A stretch of 64,000 nt of DNA from Rotaria macrura (Eukaryota > Rotifera > Eurotatoria > Philodinida > Philodinidae): contig OENT01000101.1 of NCBI GenBank assembly GCA_900239685.1, forward strand, positions 153,296-217,295, in the 5' to 3' direction. The stretch's first letter is position 1; the number at the start of each line of letters is the position of its first letter. The notes beneath the pieces are model-generated. The model was not told where the DNA came from. It did not search any database and was given only the letters and a program-made list of their open reading frames with translations. This document shows, one piece after another, positions 31,394 to 43,900 of this stretch. Both the position numbers and the translations under genes were made by a program.

Positions 31394-32886
31394 TTTAATC
31401 TTTTAAGCATATTTTCACATATCTCTTAACAGCATAGATCTTATGGGTGAAAATTTTCTATTATTGTATATATTATGAATTTAGACATTGTTCGCGGGTA
31501 AAAATTGCACAATCTGTAAATATACACATGAGAAAACATGTTCGAATAACACCATTCAATTGAATGATCGATCGTGTCAATGTATACTTTTGCTATGAAA
31601 TTCAACAAATCTAAAAATATCTATGAATCAGAATTGCAATTGAATATTTCGACAAAAAAATTATTGAGATTCTATCTCAGCCATGTTATGATAGAGATAA
31701 AAAGCAACTGCAGTTGAATTCTTCTTAAAATGAAACTTCCAACCGTTCTGTATAATTCAGGTTAACAAAGATATTATATTGGAAAATACTGAGTGATTTC
31801 ATCATGGTTGACAGTAACATATTATCAAAATTCTAGCAGAAAATACGTTCTGTATAAATGGATTCGTAGCAACTGTCACAATACTAGCTCAGATTTCAAT
31901 CATTTCAGACAGAATTCTTGCGTGTAGATCAAATTTACAGCTTGATAGACGTTTATTCATTTACAAGTTATTTTTACCGAATACCTATATACTGGACATA
32001 TTCACTGGAAAATCAACATGAAAATCTAAAATTTAAGTCCAAGAATGAAGAATAAAATATGTCCTAGAAAATGATTTCATTTGATGTGACAAGAAATGCA
32101 GATTTTTCATATTCGGAAAAAATGTACTGAATAGATTAGTGATGCATACATGGAAGAACCATTGTAAAATTCCATATTTCTAGTTTGTAATACTGTTGAT
32201 AAGAAACAGTGTAAAATAAAAATATAGTTTGTATGAAAATAATATTTAATAGTGTTGAGAAAGATTATATGAAACGGACTGCTGAATGAATGGAATCCTA
32301 ATTATTACATCTACGAAGTATTTATTCGAGAATTTGTTTTTGATTAGATACACGCAGGATACTCGATTTTTTGATTGCATGCGTTTAGAATTCAGATTCA
32401 GAAATTTGTAAATTGATTGCTTCTCACATGCTAACGTTTCAGTCGTCTTTTCAGATGGGCTTTAAGCTTATTTTTTCTCGCGATAAAAAAACTAGAGTAG
32501 CAACATCATATTCTATAATGATTGAATTCAAAATAACTTTAGAAATATTTTTCTTTTCTAATTAAATTTGAGAATAATATTGGCTAATAGATATTTTTAG
32601 AATATAATTATTTGTTAGTTCAATTATTCCAGAGAATGTTTGGAATATGGATCAAATGCAAAACCATACAAAGTCTCCCGATTGCCATCACCTCACAAAG
32701 AATCACTTTACCAAGAAGCACAACGACATTTATGACAGAATTAGCCTTGGCAATAATTCTTTATTTGGACAACAACATTTTACACCAATATCATATTCAT
32801 TTCGGCTTTAGTTTATTATTAAAAAGGAACAAAACAAATATTCTTGTTCTCTGATTTTGTTTTCTTTTAAATAAAATTCGTTAAAA
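31394..32886. other. 1.5 kb between the two convergent paralogues
   Basis: AT-rich, without supported genes. A short open frame at 32612-32854 has no domain. Confidence 0.6.
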
Positions 32887-33746
32887 TTAAAATTTCTCAA
32901 TCATTGTTATTAGATCTGTTCGACTATTGGATGTTGACTGTTGTCGTAATGCATGTTTTACATTATAGTTATAGAAAAATAAACCAATAATGACAATAAT
33001 AATCATAATACAGACGAAGGTTATCAGACTAGCCTTGAAAAAAAAACCATTGTACGATTTTTAGCAAAGAATTCATTGTTTGTTTGTTTTTAACTTACAA
33101 GAATGAGAATATTTGTATCGTTCTCTTTGTTAATCAAATTTTTATTTAGCAATTTAATTTGTTGAGGACATGGAGAATCCGGAAGACTTTCGATACTTTT
33201 GACTAATTCCCATTCAACTCTTCGAAAACGGCTACAATTGAATATTAATCTTAATGTATCAATTATTTGTTGTTCAGCACTAATAAACATATCTTGATCA
33301 ATGAATAATGTTAAATTATTGTTTGCAATAAATCCATTGAATATGAATTCATATGTATCTATATTTGATATTGAATTTGCTAATAAACTTAATGTATCAA
33401 ATTTAAATGGATCATCATTCATGAATGGTGATAGAAATTGAATTTGAAGAAGACGTTCTACATTTGGACGACCTTGTGAGAAAAAAGAAGCAAGATGAAA
33501 TTTCAATGTAGTTGATAGAAGAAACTTGTTATAGTTCAGATAAGATGAAAATCGAAGTGACAAATAATTTGTTTGACATTGTTGATTTTCTAATGATATT
33601 ATATCTAAATATTGATCACATTCTTCATCTAAACATCGAAATTGAGTTCCATTCGAATAATATACTGTAAAATAGCAATCATTTCCATCTTCTAATGCTA
33701 ATGATAGATTGATCAATTTAATAAATAATACAACGATCAACCACAT
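32887..33746 (-). CDS. Single-pass membrane protein, paralogue B of an unrecognised family
   Basis: Two exons, 33746-33099 and 33033-32887, joined in phase 0, give 264 aa. Residues 1-18 (WLIVVLFIKLINLSLAL) are a signal peptide. The ectodomain has five or more cysteines (C24, C38, C43, C57) and several N-x-S/T sites. The span ILILASLITFVCIMIIIVIIG is formed across the 65-nt intron. The tail of about 27 residues ends MIEKF. It resembles the gene at 29756-31393 over its whole length, with the same order of Cys, the Y-L-S-x-x-F-S-S-Y motif and the intron just before the membrane span. The family is not recognised. The inverted arrangement suggests a local duplication that has since diverged. Confidence 0.72.
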
Positions 33747-36700
33747 TTATGAAACGTATGTATTCGAAATGAAACTCATAGAATATTCTTTGCCTTTTTC
33801 TGTGGTGTTAGTTACCATCAGACACGATATAATATAAATATGCGTTCATGATTGATTCTCATCTTCTCTCTCTCTCTCTCCTTTGAGGTCAAAGGAGAAG
33901 AGACGAACATTAAGTTTGTTTATTGAACAACAACAACAAAAACAACAAGAAAATGATGAATTCTTTATGGAAAGAACCCACTAATGTAATCAATGATAAT
34001 ATCCCCTTCGACAACAGATGAACTATAAACAAAACCAATATATATTGCACATCATTTATCTCAGCAAATTTCATGAGTACATCGCTTCAAAATTAGATGA
34101 AAATGATTAATGATTTTGTTTACTCACATAATTATCTTTTCTAACAAATGACTATAACAAATGCATATCATCCCATTTTTGAATATAATATGATTTCTTT
34201 GTTATTTGTTCATTTTCTATTAATCGATTACCTTCAATTTTTTCATATCTGTGTATTTATTATTTTGGTTCGAATCTTCATACAGAAGAATTTATTCTTA
34301 TAGTTATTCATATATTTCAATGATAATTAACAATAGAAAGAATTTGAAATCAGAAGATTAACTATTTGTAGTGTAACCAGCATTTTCAATGTCAATAGTA
34401 TTGAAGAACATGTCTAGCATATGTTTTTGAATTATATTGAAGAGAAAACATGTTTGAGTTACCTATATTTTCTTAATAACTCAACAACTATTCAAAATTA
34501 TTCTAGAGATCATAATTAACCTGTAAATATAATTGATCATTCTAAAAGTAATCTTTCCTTACGTATGACTGTTCTCTAAATAGGAGTTTTTTTTTCTTTT
34601 TAGTTATTGTATCAATTTTTATTTGAGGTAGTTATCAACCGTTCTTTCTTTACTCATTTTTGTAACTAAGCATTCGACGAAAAGAAAAAATAACTATGTT
34701 ATTTTGACAAAAGATTTTTCAATGTGCTTTTATGTATGCCGATTAGAAGAGAATGATTGATATTAATTGTATCCGACGAGTGAAATATGAGCATTTGCTA
34801 TTATTTTCTCTTTTGATCAATAAGACACAGTTGTAAATCAATCAATCAATCATTTACTCGTACTTTTAAATAGTGCGATTAGGATACAAAGAAAACAAAG
34901 TGAAACCATATTCCTGCGAATGATTAACAACGTCTTTCAACTTTACGGTTTTAAAAAAGGCACTAGATTAAATCGGAAAAATGAGAAAACTTGTCTTTGA
35001 TATTATTTAGAGCCTTGCTTACCTTTTGTGAAACAGTGGTTGACAACGATCAAGCATATTTTTGACGATTTGCTGCCATCTCTTGATACAAAAACGATGA
35101 GTCATATCCTTAACATTTTGGCATCCGTTATCAATATTCATGGCAAGAGTTACTGTGAAAATATATCGTCATTTATCTATGTATTAACATTTAGATTTAC
35201 CGAAGCACTTCATCCAACAAATCTATGCACAACATCTCACTGGGATATTTCAACATTCATAATCAAATTGAGAGAATGAATAGACGTTATAGTGAGAGGT
35301 AAAATTTGAGTTCTTCTCTAATAATATGACTCGAAAGAAATCATTTTTCTCTTGAGATTATATCATGAACAACAAATAATGTTTGTCGAGTCTAAATAGT
35401 ATTCTTATAAAATTCTTCTTTCAAAATCGTATAAATTTCACCGTTATGTGGAACTAGGTTTCGATAATCTTTCTAAATCATTGGTTAAGTCATCTACAAT
35501 CAGTGAAATTCATTTTTATTTTCTCTCACGTCAGGCGTAATTTATTTGCATGAAGAAGTATTAGTATAGTTGTCATTTTTTATGTTGTAGATAGAATGAT
35601 ATTCTATTTCACTAAAATAGATAAAATCAAAGTCAGTTCGATATGTTTGAGAGTCATGTTAGCTCTACAAAGATATTGTATAAAAACAATTGGTTACTGT
35701 TGGAATTGATAAAAGATTCTAGAAAATAATTTTTCGCTATATTCGACTGACTATGATCAATCGATATAAATTCTATTGATACGTTGTGGACAAACTTATT
35801 GTACATTATGAATGGCAAGAAACTCCAATAAAATATCAGTGCGGAATTTTGTCTCAGATTGAATGTATCAAAAAAGACAGATCTAATAACTATGAATTTC
35901 AATGCTATTGAATAGATTCTGTGTCGGAATGATTCACCTGTGAACCAGAAGATCGTCGTCATCTAAAACTCGATTTTTAAAACATAATCGAACTCGACTG
36001 TTTTTATTCGTGTAGAAAATTCAATTCGTAACTATCGTTAAAATCAAAAATAGTCAAGGTTTACGTGAACTCTAGAAATTTCTTGATATTTTTCATCACA
36101 ATTACATACGGATAGTTTCACTAACCAATGACTATGAAAAAAATTAGTTAAATATGGTTACAATGAGTTAGAACTTGAGTTTTGATTGGATTTTCTGTCA
36201 AAATTGTCTCATGAAGAATCTAATTTGAGCAACATTTTCTACATGTGTTTTGAGCGTATATTTGATAATGAATTCGATAGATGTTCTTAATATTTTCACA
36301 TATTGTTTTATCCAAAAAGTTCTGGGATAAATTAAAAACAATTTTAGAGCTTCGAACTCTTCTCTGAAAATGTTTCGTAAGTTCATCCATGAATGAAGTT
36401 TATAATGTTCTTTTCTTGCAATCATATAACCTTGTAGAAGTCATTTACGTGAGTTTTATTTGCATACAATGACTCCGAATTTCCAAGGAACACTGTTCAA
36501 ATATGTAAATTGATTATGAGGATCATCAATAATTTCGAAACTCTTATACATAATACGATATTATCTGGTAAAATTTAATCTATACATAAGTGATCGATAT
36601 TTTTCTTACGAGATCTTCTTCTATATATTTTTATTTTAATTGTTTTAATGATATCTTCTTTTCGATATTCGAATTCCGATGAGATTTGTTCATGTGACAG

Positions 36701-37913
36701 TGAAATTATCATTGGATCGTATAATGAAAATTAGAATCAGAGTGTCGTTGAAACATGTTTTCTCTTAATATTCAAGATCAGTGGAACAATGTCAATTTAA
36801 TTATGTCGAGTGTTTATTCTAATTTATTGTCCTAATGAATTATTTCTTCAACTGAAAAATCATATTATCGAGAAGTATCAATTCAGTCTAGTTTGACAAT
36901 AGTATCTGCTTTTTACGCTTACTTTTAGATAATTTTTTTTAGGTCATCCCATTTATCAAATTTTCTTTCATTTAATTCTAGTGTTCGACGTTAATGTTTT
37001 CCTGTAGAAGTGAATATTGATATGGTTGATTGATTGATGGATTATTTTCATATTCAAGAAGATTATATATGAATATTTAGTGGTGTTAATCTTTTCAGAT
37101 CTCGACATATTTGTAACTCATCACTAATAGAGAAATGATCTACAGAAAAATGGCTCATGTAATCGAATCAATTCGCTGTGTTACAGTCATTCTAATATAG
37201 TAACTTTTAATTGAGGAACCGAGCAACAAATATGTAAAGAACATAAAAAGAAAAAGAATAATTCAGATTAAGACAAGTTTTCCTGGTAAAATATCTGAAA
37301 ATTGAACGAGTGTGATCCAACTCGGATATATCGTAGCTTATTGTTTTCATTCATAAGCACAAAAATTCTTTTGCAATCCCTTCTTGTCCTTGTTTCTGAG
37401 TATAGACGATATCACAAGTGAATTTTAAATTTATAATGTTTACGACTATATATGATTGTTTACGACTTTCTATTCAATCGTTTATGACTATAATAATGTT
37501 CTTTTTGGTTTAATGTACTTAAAAATGGAATTGTCCTAACCTCTAGACTCTGGTGTTCGAATTAATTTCTGAAGAATGTTATCAATCGTCTACTATTATC
37601 AATCAGTGATTGGAAACTTTAAGATTTTTAATGTGTGTGTCTTTTTTAGGAATAATAACTAGTGTATCAGTGTGGGTGGCCATATTTGCTTTGATAACGT
37701 GGTTGTATTTATTTTTGATGTAGAAAAAGAAACTATTGTTTCTCTATTGAGAAAAAAAGAAAGCAAGAGAAAGGTAGAGAAAGGCTTATTGAAATACTAC
37801 TGTTGCATATTGAGAAGATTCATTTTTCATTAAACTGAATTTTGGATGTTTGAAAAACAGATTGACAGAGAACTCATTAAAATTATTATAAAGTTAAACA
37901 CAGTTATTTAAAT
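33747..37913. other. 4.2 kb intergenic region, no gene seen
   Basis: Contains a (TC)n run near 33865-33881, an A/C-rich (CAA)n tract near 33928-33950 and an (ATCA)n run near 34836-34852. An open frame at 35028-35279 begins at GTG, has mixed third positions and no domain. No gene supported. Confidence 0.55.
33865..33881. repeat. (TC)n microsatellite
   Basis: TC dinucleotide run about 120 bp upstream of paralogue B. The paralogue A upstream region has a (GA)n run on the other strand. Confidence 0.8.
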
Positions 37914-40900
37914 ATGAAATCCCAATCATTAAAACAATCATTTGTACCTATCACAAACAATGAATATAAATCTTCTGATATTTTACAAGAAGGAAAACGT
38001 TGCATTCAGAAAAATTGTCTACCATCCAACAAATGTGCTCAACTATACATTACTCGACTTTTTCCATTTTTAAATTGGCTTCGATTATATGAAATTAGTT
38101 GGTTACCAAGTGATATCTTATGTGGCATTACTGTAAGTGAACATATTTGCTTGAATGATAACTTATAATATGTGTAAGAGAACGCATTGAAAGACATCGA
38201 CAGATAATATCGGTTTATTTTCTATCGAAGAGAAATCAGAGATGGCTTACACACAGAAGCGTAAGGATAGATATGTATTGTTTTTCAGAATAGGAGTGCA
38301 CCAAATCCTAGAACATGTAATAAAAGATGACTTTGTTTGCATTTTTTCGTATATTGTCGAAGACTAGATTTGCACGCTCTATCCGACGCTTTAGTTGGAA
38401 TTAGTGACACCTAAAGTAAAGGTTTCGGATATGGCCTGACTTTTCACTGAAAATTCGAATTTCGATATTTTTTTCGACCAAATTCTGTCAAGCCCAGCTC
38501 AGTTTTAGACTTGAATTTTTCAGTTGCCAAAACTGCAAAACAGAATTCGAGAGAGCACTTAAAATTGAGCCCAACTGGCAAAAAAATTGATGCAAGATCA
38601 ATAACTTTCAAGGCTAGAACTATTGAAAAGTCTCATTTGAAATTCAAGGAATTGGCTGAAACTGGTTGTATCTTGTTTCTAGCGTCAATTTTTATGCCAA
38701 TTGGGCTCAATTTCGAGCGCTCTCTCGAATTCTGTTTTGCAGTTTTGGCTACTGAAAAATTCAAGTCTAAAACTAAGCTGGGCTTGACAGAATTTGGTCG
38801 AAAAAAATATCGAAATTCGAATTTTCAGTCAAAGTCAGGTCAGATCCGAAACCTTTATTTTAGGTGTCACTAATTCCAACCTAAGCTTCAGATAGAGCGT
38901 AAAAATCTAGTCTTCGACCATATAAAATATCCGCAAACACATGTATCTTTCATGAGGAAGAAATGTCATCCTTGATAACATATTCTAGGATTTTGTGCAC
39001 CTCTCTTCTAAAGAATGATAAGACATTTCGATATAAATCCTACGTAAAACAAATTTAAGCTAAAAATCAATACATGAGTGATTTTAATCGAATTATTTTC
39101 ACATGAATCGATTGTCTACGATTTCTTATTTATCAATTTTCATCAGTAATTGATGATCACTTTCTCGCATAAAATCAAGTCACCTCGATTATAATTCACA
39201 AGCATTGATGTTCTGAATAAAAGCAAGAAATATTAAACCCCTTTAAAAGAGAAACACCCTTAAATATCTTTACAGTACTTGTCATTAGAATCATAGAGTG
39301 TACAAAGCCCTCTTAATCCTGTGCTACAAAATGAGATTCTTAATCGAAAGCAGCTTTTCTTTTGTTTCGCTTTGAAAACAATATTACATAACAATTGTAT
39401 TTCGAAAATAAATTATTTCATTTCTTGTTTTCATCTATCGAAATAGAATATGATGAAACTTGCTTTTCAATCCCAAAAACTATCGCTTTGTTTTATTCCT
39501 ATCCGTTTCTCAGTAAGATATTTTAGCCACAGTCCGTTTTGCATGAAAGAAAGATATAGACTTGTTCTAAAGAAAAAACTGTTTGCTCGTTAAGAGTTAT
39601 CTGTGCTGAAAGTAATTGATTCCTCGATGATATCTACCGAGTTTTAGTCTTAAACTACTACAGTTGCTTTGAATCAAGTCTTGGTTCATATGTGATTGAT
39701 TGGGAAGTGATAAAAACAAACTCTAATTGAATTTAGACATGGATGGATGGATTATGACTAATTAAAATTGATTCTTCATTGTTTAAAAGTCTGCAAAAGA
39801 TTTTTGATTATAATCTATTTTCCCTTAATTTTCAAAGGGGAACGAGTGCCCATCTATGCTGATGTTAGTGGCAAGAAAATAATAAAAACCATTGTTAATT
39901 GAACCCTTTTTCGACAGAGTACATGATAGATGTTTCAGTCAATTGTTTCCATAATGCATTCAAGTTTTGTACTCTGTATTGATCGTAGCATTGGACTTGA
40001 CCAAGGAGAACCGATTTGTGTTTTCGACATTTCATCTTCATAGATATTTTGTCATTAGTTTTCTTCTCCTTTTAGGTTTCTATCTTATGCATATCGCAAG
40101 GGATGGCCTATGCTCTACTGGCCAATGTACCAGCGATCATTGGTATATAAAAGATATTGCATACTCTTGTCTAAACATGATTGCAGGTTTTTTTCAGGTC
40201 TATACATGTCCTTCTTTCCACCGCTTATATACGCATGTTTTGGAACCTCAAGACATGTTTCAATAGGTAAGATTTTTCAACTTGATTCTATATCAATGTC
40301 TTGCAACACAAGACTCTTGATGGTTGGAAGATTATGCGTAGATGAAAAGAAATCCATCTTTCTGATCAAGAAACAAGTTTTGATTTACTATTCTAAATTT
40401 CAGAAGAATACGATATTGTACTTGACTGAATTATTCAATTTGAATCCTTATTTGATTTTCGAAAGAACATTGAAATTTACATTTTCTTCACTGACTATAG
40501 TTGAAAATAGGATGTGATGTGTTATCTTGTTTGTATCGTAACTTTAAACAAGTTCATACACAGTGATAGTATTGTCTTATTTGCTCGTAGTAGTAAGAAT
40601 TTAAGAAACGAAACGAAAAATTATAGAATTCGTCGTAGAAACGTTTTTTAAACGGAAAATCTTTTGAACTGATTCAATTTTTGAGACACAAGTTTCGTTG
40701 TCTAATAATCAGTTTGAAAGGTTTGACAAAATTAAATACGAGTTTACAAGCTAAGATTTGTATTAATCGTGCCAAACAGTTTTGTGAGTGATTTTCAAAA
40801 TCAAGATGATGTGTTCTACATTTCAAAGTTGCTCGTGTTTCATTTCAGATCAAAATATATTATCATTTTATTCTACATTCCCATCGTGCGAGTCACACAA

Positions 40901-43900
40901 TCTGACGGTTTTTAGTGATATTTTATGAAAATCAGGATCATATAATTGCATTACTGAGTAAGATCACATTTAACTATTAATGTGAGTTCACGTACCTGTT
41001 AGTCGGCACCGGATGAGTATTGCTGGTGAAATGGACAAATCCGAATGCTTTCTTAACATGAGTTGCATTTAAGTTCTGTGTTTTAGTATGTGAATATGTG
41101 ACTACATTTTAATTCTTGATAGGTGTTCTAATGAATTGTTGGTTGTTCTTATCAAAGATTTCTCGTAATATCAAGTTTAGCTTTCTAGAGAATCTTCATG
41201 ACTCAATTTTAATCTACTATTCGTTTTCATAGAAATGTTTCCTCTTCTCTTCATGCCGTTTGTTTTTCCACACATATTTCTTTTCGTTTTTTAATTAAAG
41301 GTGGAATCGCTGTTATCAGTCTTATGACGGGTCATGTAGTTACTAATTTCAATATCGAATCAACATCAACGGTCACTGACGCAAACACTACGATGAGTAA
41401 TCTACCAGTACCATATGACGAAGTCACCATCGTAATGGCACTTTCATTTCTTGTTGGTGTGATACAAGTAAGATAGAGTGAAATTCATTCAGATCAACAA
41501 AAACAATTTGAACGATACATTGTTTTCATCAGCTAATGCTTAGCATCCTTCAACTTGGATTCGTAACCTTATTCTTATCAGACACATTCATTAGTGGTTA
41601 TACAGCAGGCACTGCCGTACTCGTGCTGACATCCCAGATACCACACATTTTCGGCATTAAAATTCATCGTCGCACTGGTCCATTGAAAATCGTTTATGTA
41701 ATTCAATCTTAATATGTCTACTATGTGTATTAATCATCTTTTTTTCAATTGAATAAGATCTACATTGAGCTAATACAACGTATACGAGAAACCAATGTAG
41801 CGACCTTCATCATATCGGCATGTGCTATGGTTGCAATATACACTGTGAAAGAATATATTGAACCAATCTACAAAAGACTTGTTAAAAAATCCAAAATCTT
41901 TCGTACAGTTCAAATTCCTATTCCAATCGAGTTACTTGTGGTATGTACACGACGATTCCTAGTATTTCTTCTTTTTTAAAACGAACAACACAAGATCTCT
42001 TTTTTATTTCGTTCTATGCTTACAATGATAGATTATCATCGGTACAATTGTATCACATACACTTAATCTCGATACTCGATTCAATGTTAGTACAATCAAA
42101 ACGATTGGAAAAGGGTGAGTTGAATTACGTCTTTGGTAAAGTTTAATATTTCATGATTCTAAGTGATCCTATTTTATTTGATTACTTAGTTGACTGTTTT
42201 AAACAGATGCTTGGAAAGATACAGTTACATTTTATATAACAGCTTCGTTTATTTTCTTTTATCTACTTGCTTTCTGGAAGAGTTAGAAATGATAGCAACG
42301 ATAGTTTTTTTATTCAGCTTTTTACTTTTACCGTTTATCATGCGATTCTTGTCTGCGAGAAACCTTACATATTTGAGCTGTTGTAACTATTTTGTATTTG
42401 ATTCTACCAAGTTTTATTGTTAGTCATGGTTGAGCTATTGAGTTAAAACCGATTTTTTCACCTACTATCCTGCTTGCTTCAATCAGGCATGAAAAACATG
42501 CCAATATACTAATGTAGATTTACGAGTCTCGAAAATTTTCTAAAACCAGGTATTTCTATCGAAAAGAATTGGATCTAAATAAAACTTAAGATGTCTCTCA
42601 TTAACATTCATATATTTAAATTATGCGCACCAAAAATGTTACATGTAGAAAAAATTGACTAACATAGACATTTTTATACTGCTGAACTGTAGCTATAGAA
42701 TTTATGAAATATATTTCATTGAATATTTATACCAATTTTAGATCTACGCGCTAAAATTTCCATGTGAAAGTACTGTTTAGTTAACTGAGAGCAAGAGGCT
42801 TATTGACTGAGAAATGTCAGCTCCTTGCAATACAATGATTTCGTCCAACTTTGAGGCTAAATTTTAATCCATCTCAGTCTGTATTGAAGTATGCAGTTCG
42901 TTACTCTATTTTGATTCCCACGTATGTTTCATCAGCATGTCAGAAGAAATTTTCAGTTTTATACTTAAGTCCACTAGAAGAAGGGACAAGCATTTGAAAC
43001 ATATAGCTAGTTCTTTTCTTTTCTTACATGCTGATTGTTTAAACCTAATTCTAACGACTAATTTTTCGAAGTCGACAGAGCCAGAATCTATAAGTTAGGG
43101 GTTAACTCATCCATAGTCGACTATGTATCTATTTGTCTGAAATAAATTAAAATGAATACTATGCTCATTTCATTGTTAGCGTTTCTTTTTCATTTTTCTA
43201 TGCCTCATCATTATTTTGCAAATAAGGAATCTACAGGAATTTTTCCATTTTAACATATTTGAAAGTATTACCGAGAGATAATGAACGAAACAGATTCATT
43301 TGATCTTTGATTCCATGTCATGAACTTACGGTTCAACGTTAGCTGTACCAGACATTTCAATATCGATAGAAACCAGAGTATTTCACTTTAAAGGCTATAA
43401 CACTATTTTAACCTTACTTATTAGTTTTTCATCGTACCTCAGTTCAACGTTCTCAATGGTTCGAAAATCTGTGAATTCACTAAACTCTTTCGCTGTACTC
43501 TACAGCACGAGTCACCTATCTTCTTTACATGGCACGATTGATATATTGATGTAGATGTATCTAAATCAAATGATTTATATGAACAAATATCTTTTCTTTC
43601 TTATGATGTTGAGAAAAATTAGTTCAAGTGATTGCTGAGAGATTTGTTTGTAAAAAGAGAACTAACTAATCTTCCAACTTTGCGATCAAGAAACTTGCTC
43701 GTGAATAATAAAAACTAGAATTTTGACTTCTACTTTAACTCTGTGTTTAGTTTTCGTGCTCCTCGCTTACATCAATGGAGACTAATACCTCTTCTCATCC
43801 AAGAATCGATTCCAATTGCTATCGTTTCATTTACTCTGACTTATTCACTTGCAAAAAATTTCGCCAAGCAACTCAACTATACCGTCGATGCCAATAGAGA

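Noticed and set aside
35028..35279. 83-codon frame, protein-like (WLTTIKHIFDDLLPS)
   Set aside because: GTG start, about 45% G/C at third positions unlike local genes, no domain, and no second exon in phase.
38511..38873. 120-codon open frame
   Set aside because: It lies across the centre of the long inverted repeat. The two halves are reverse complements, so the frame is a by-product of the palindrome.
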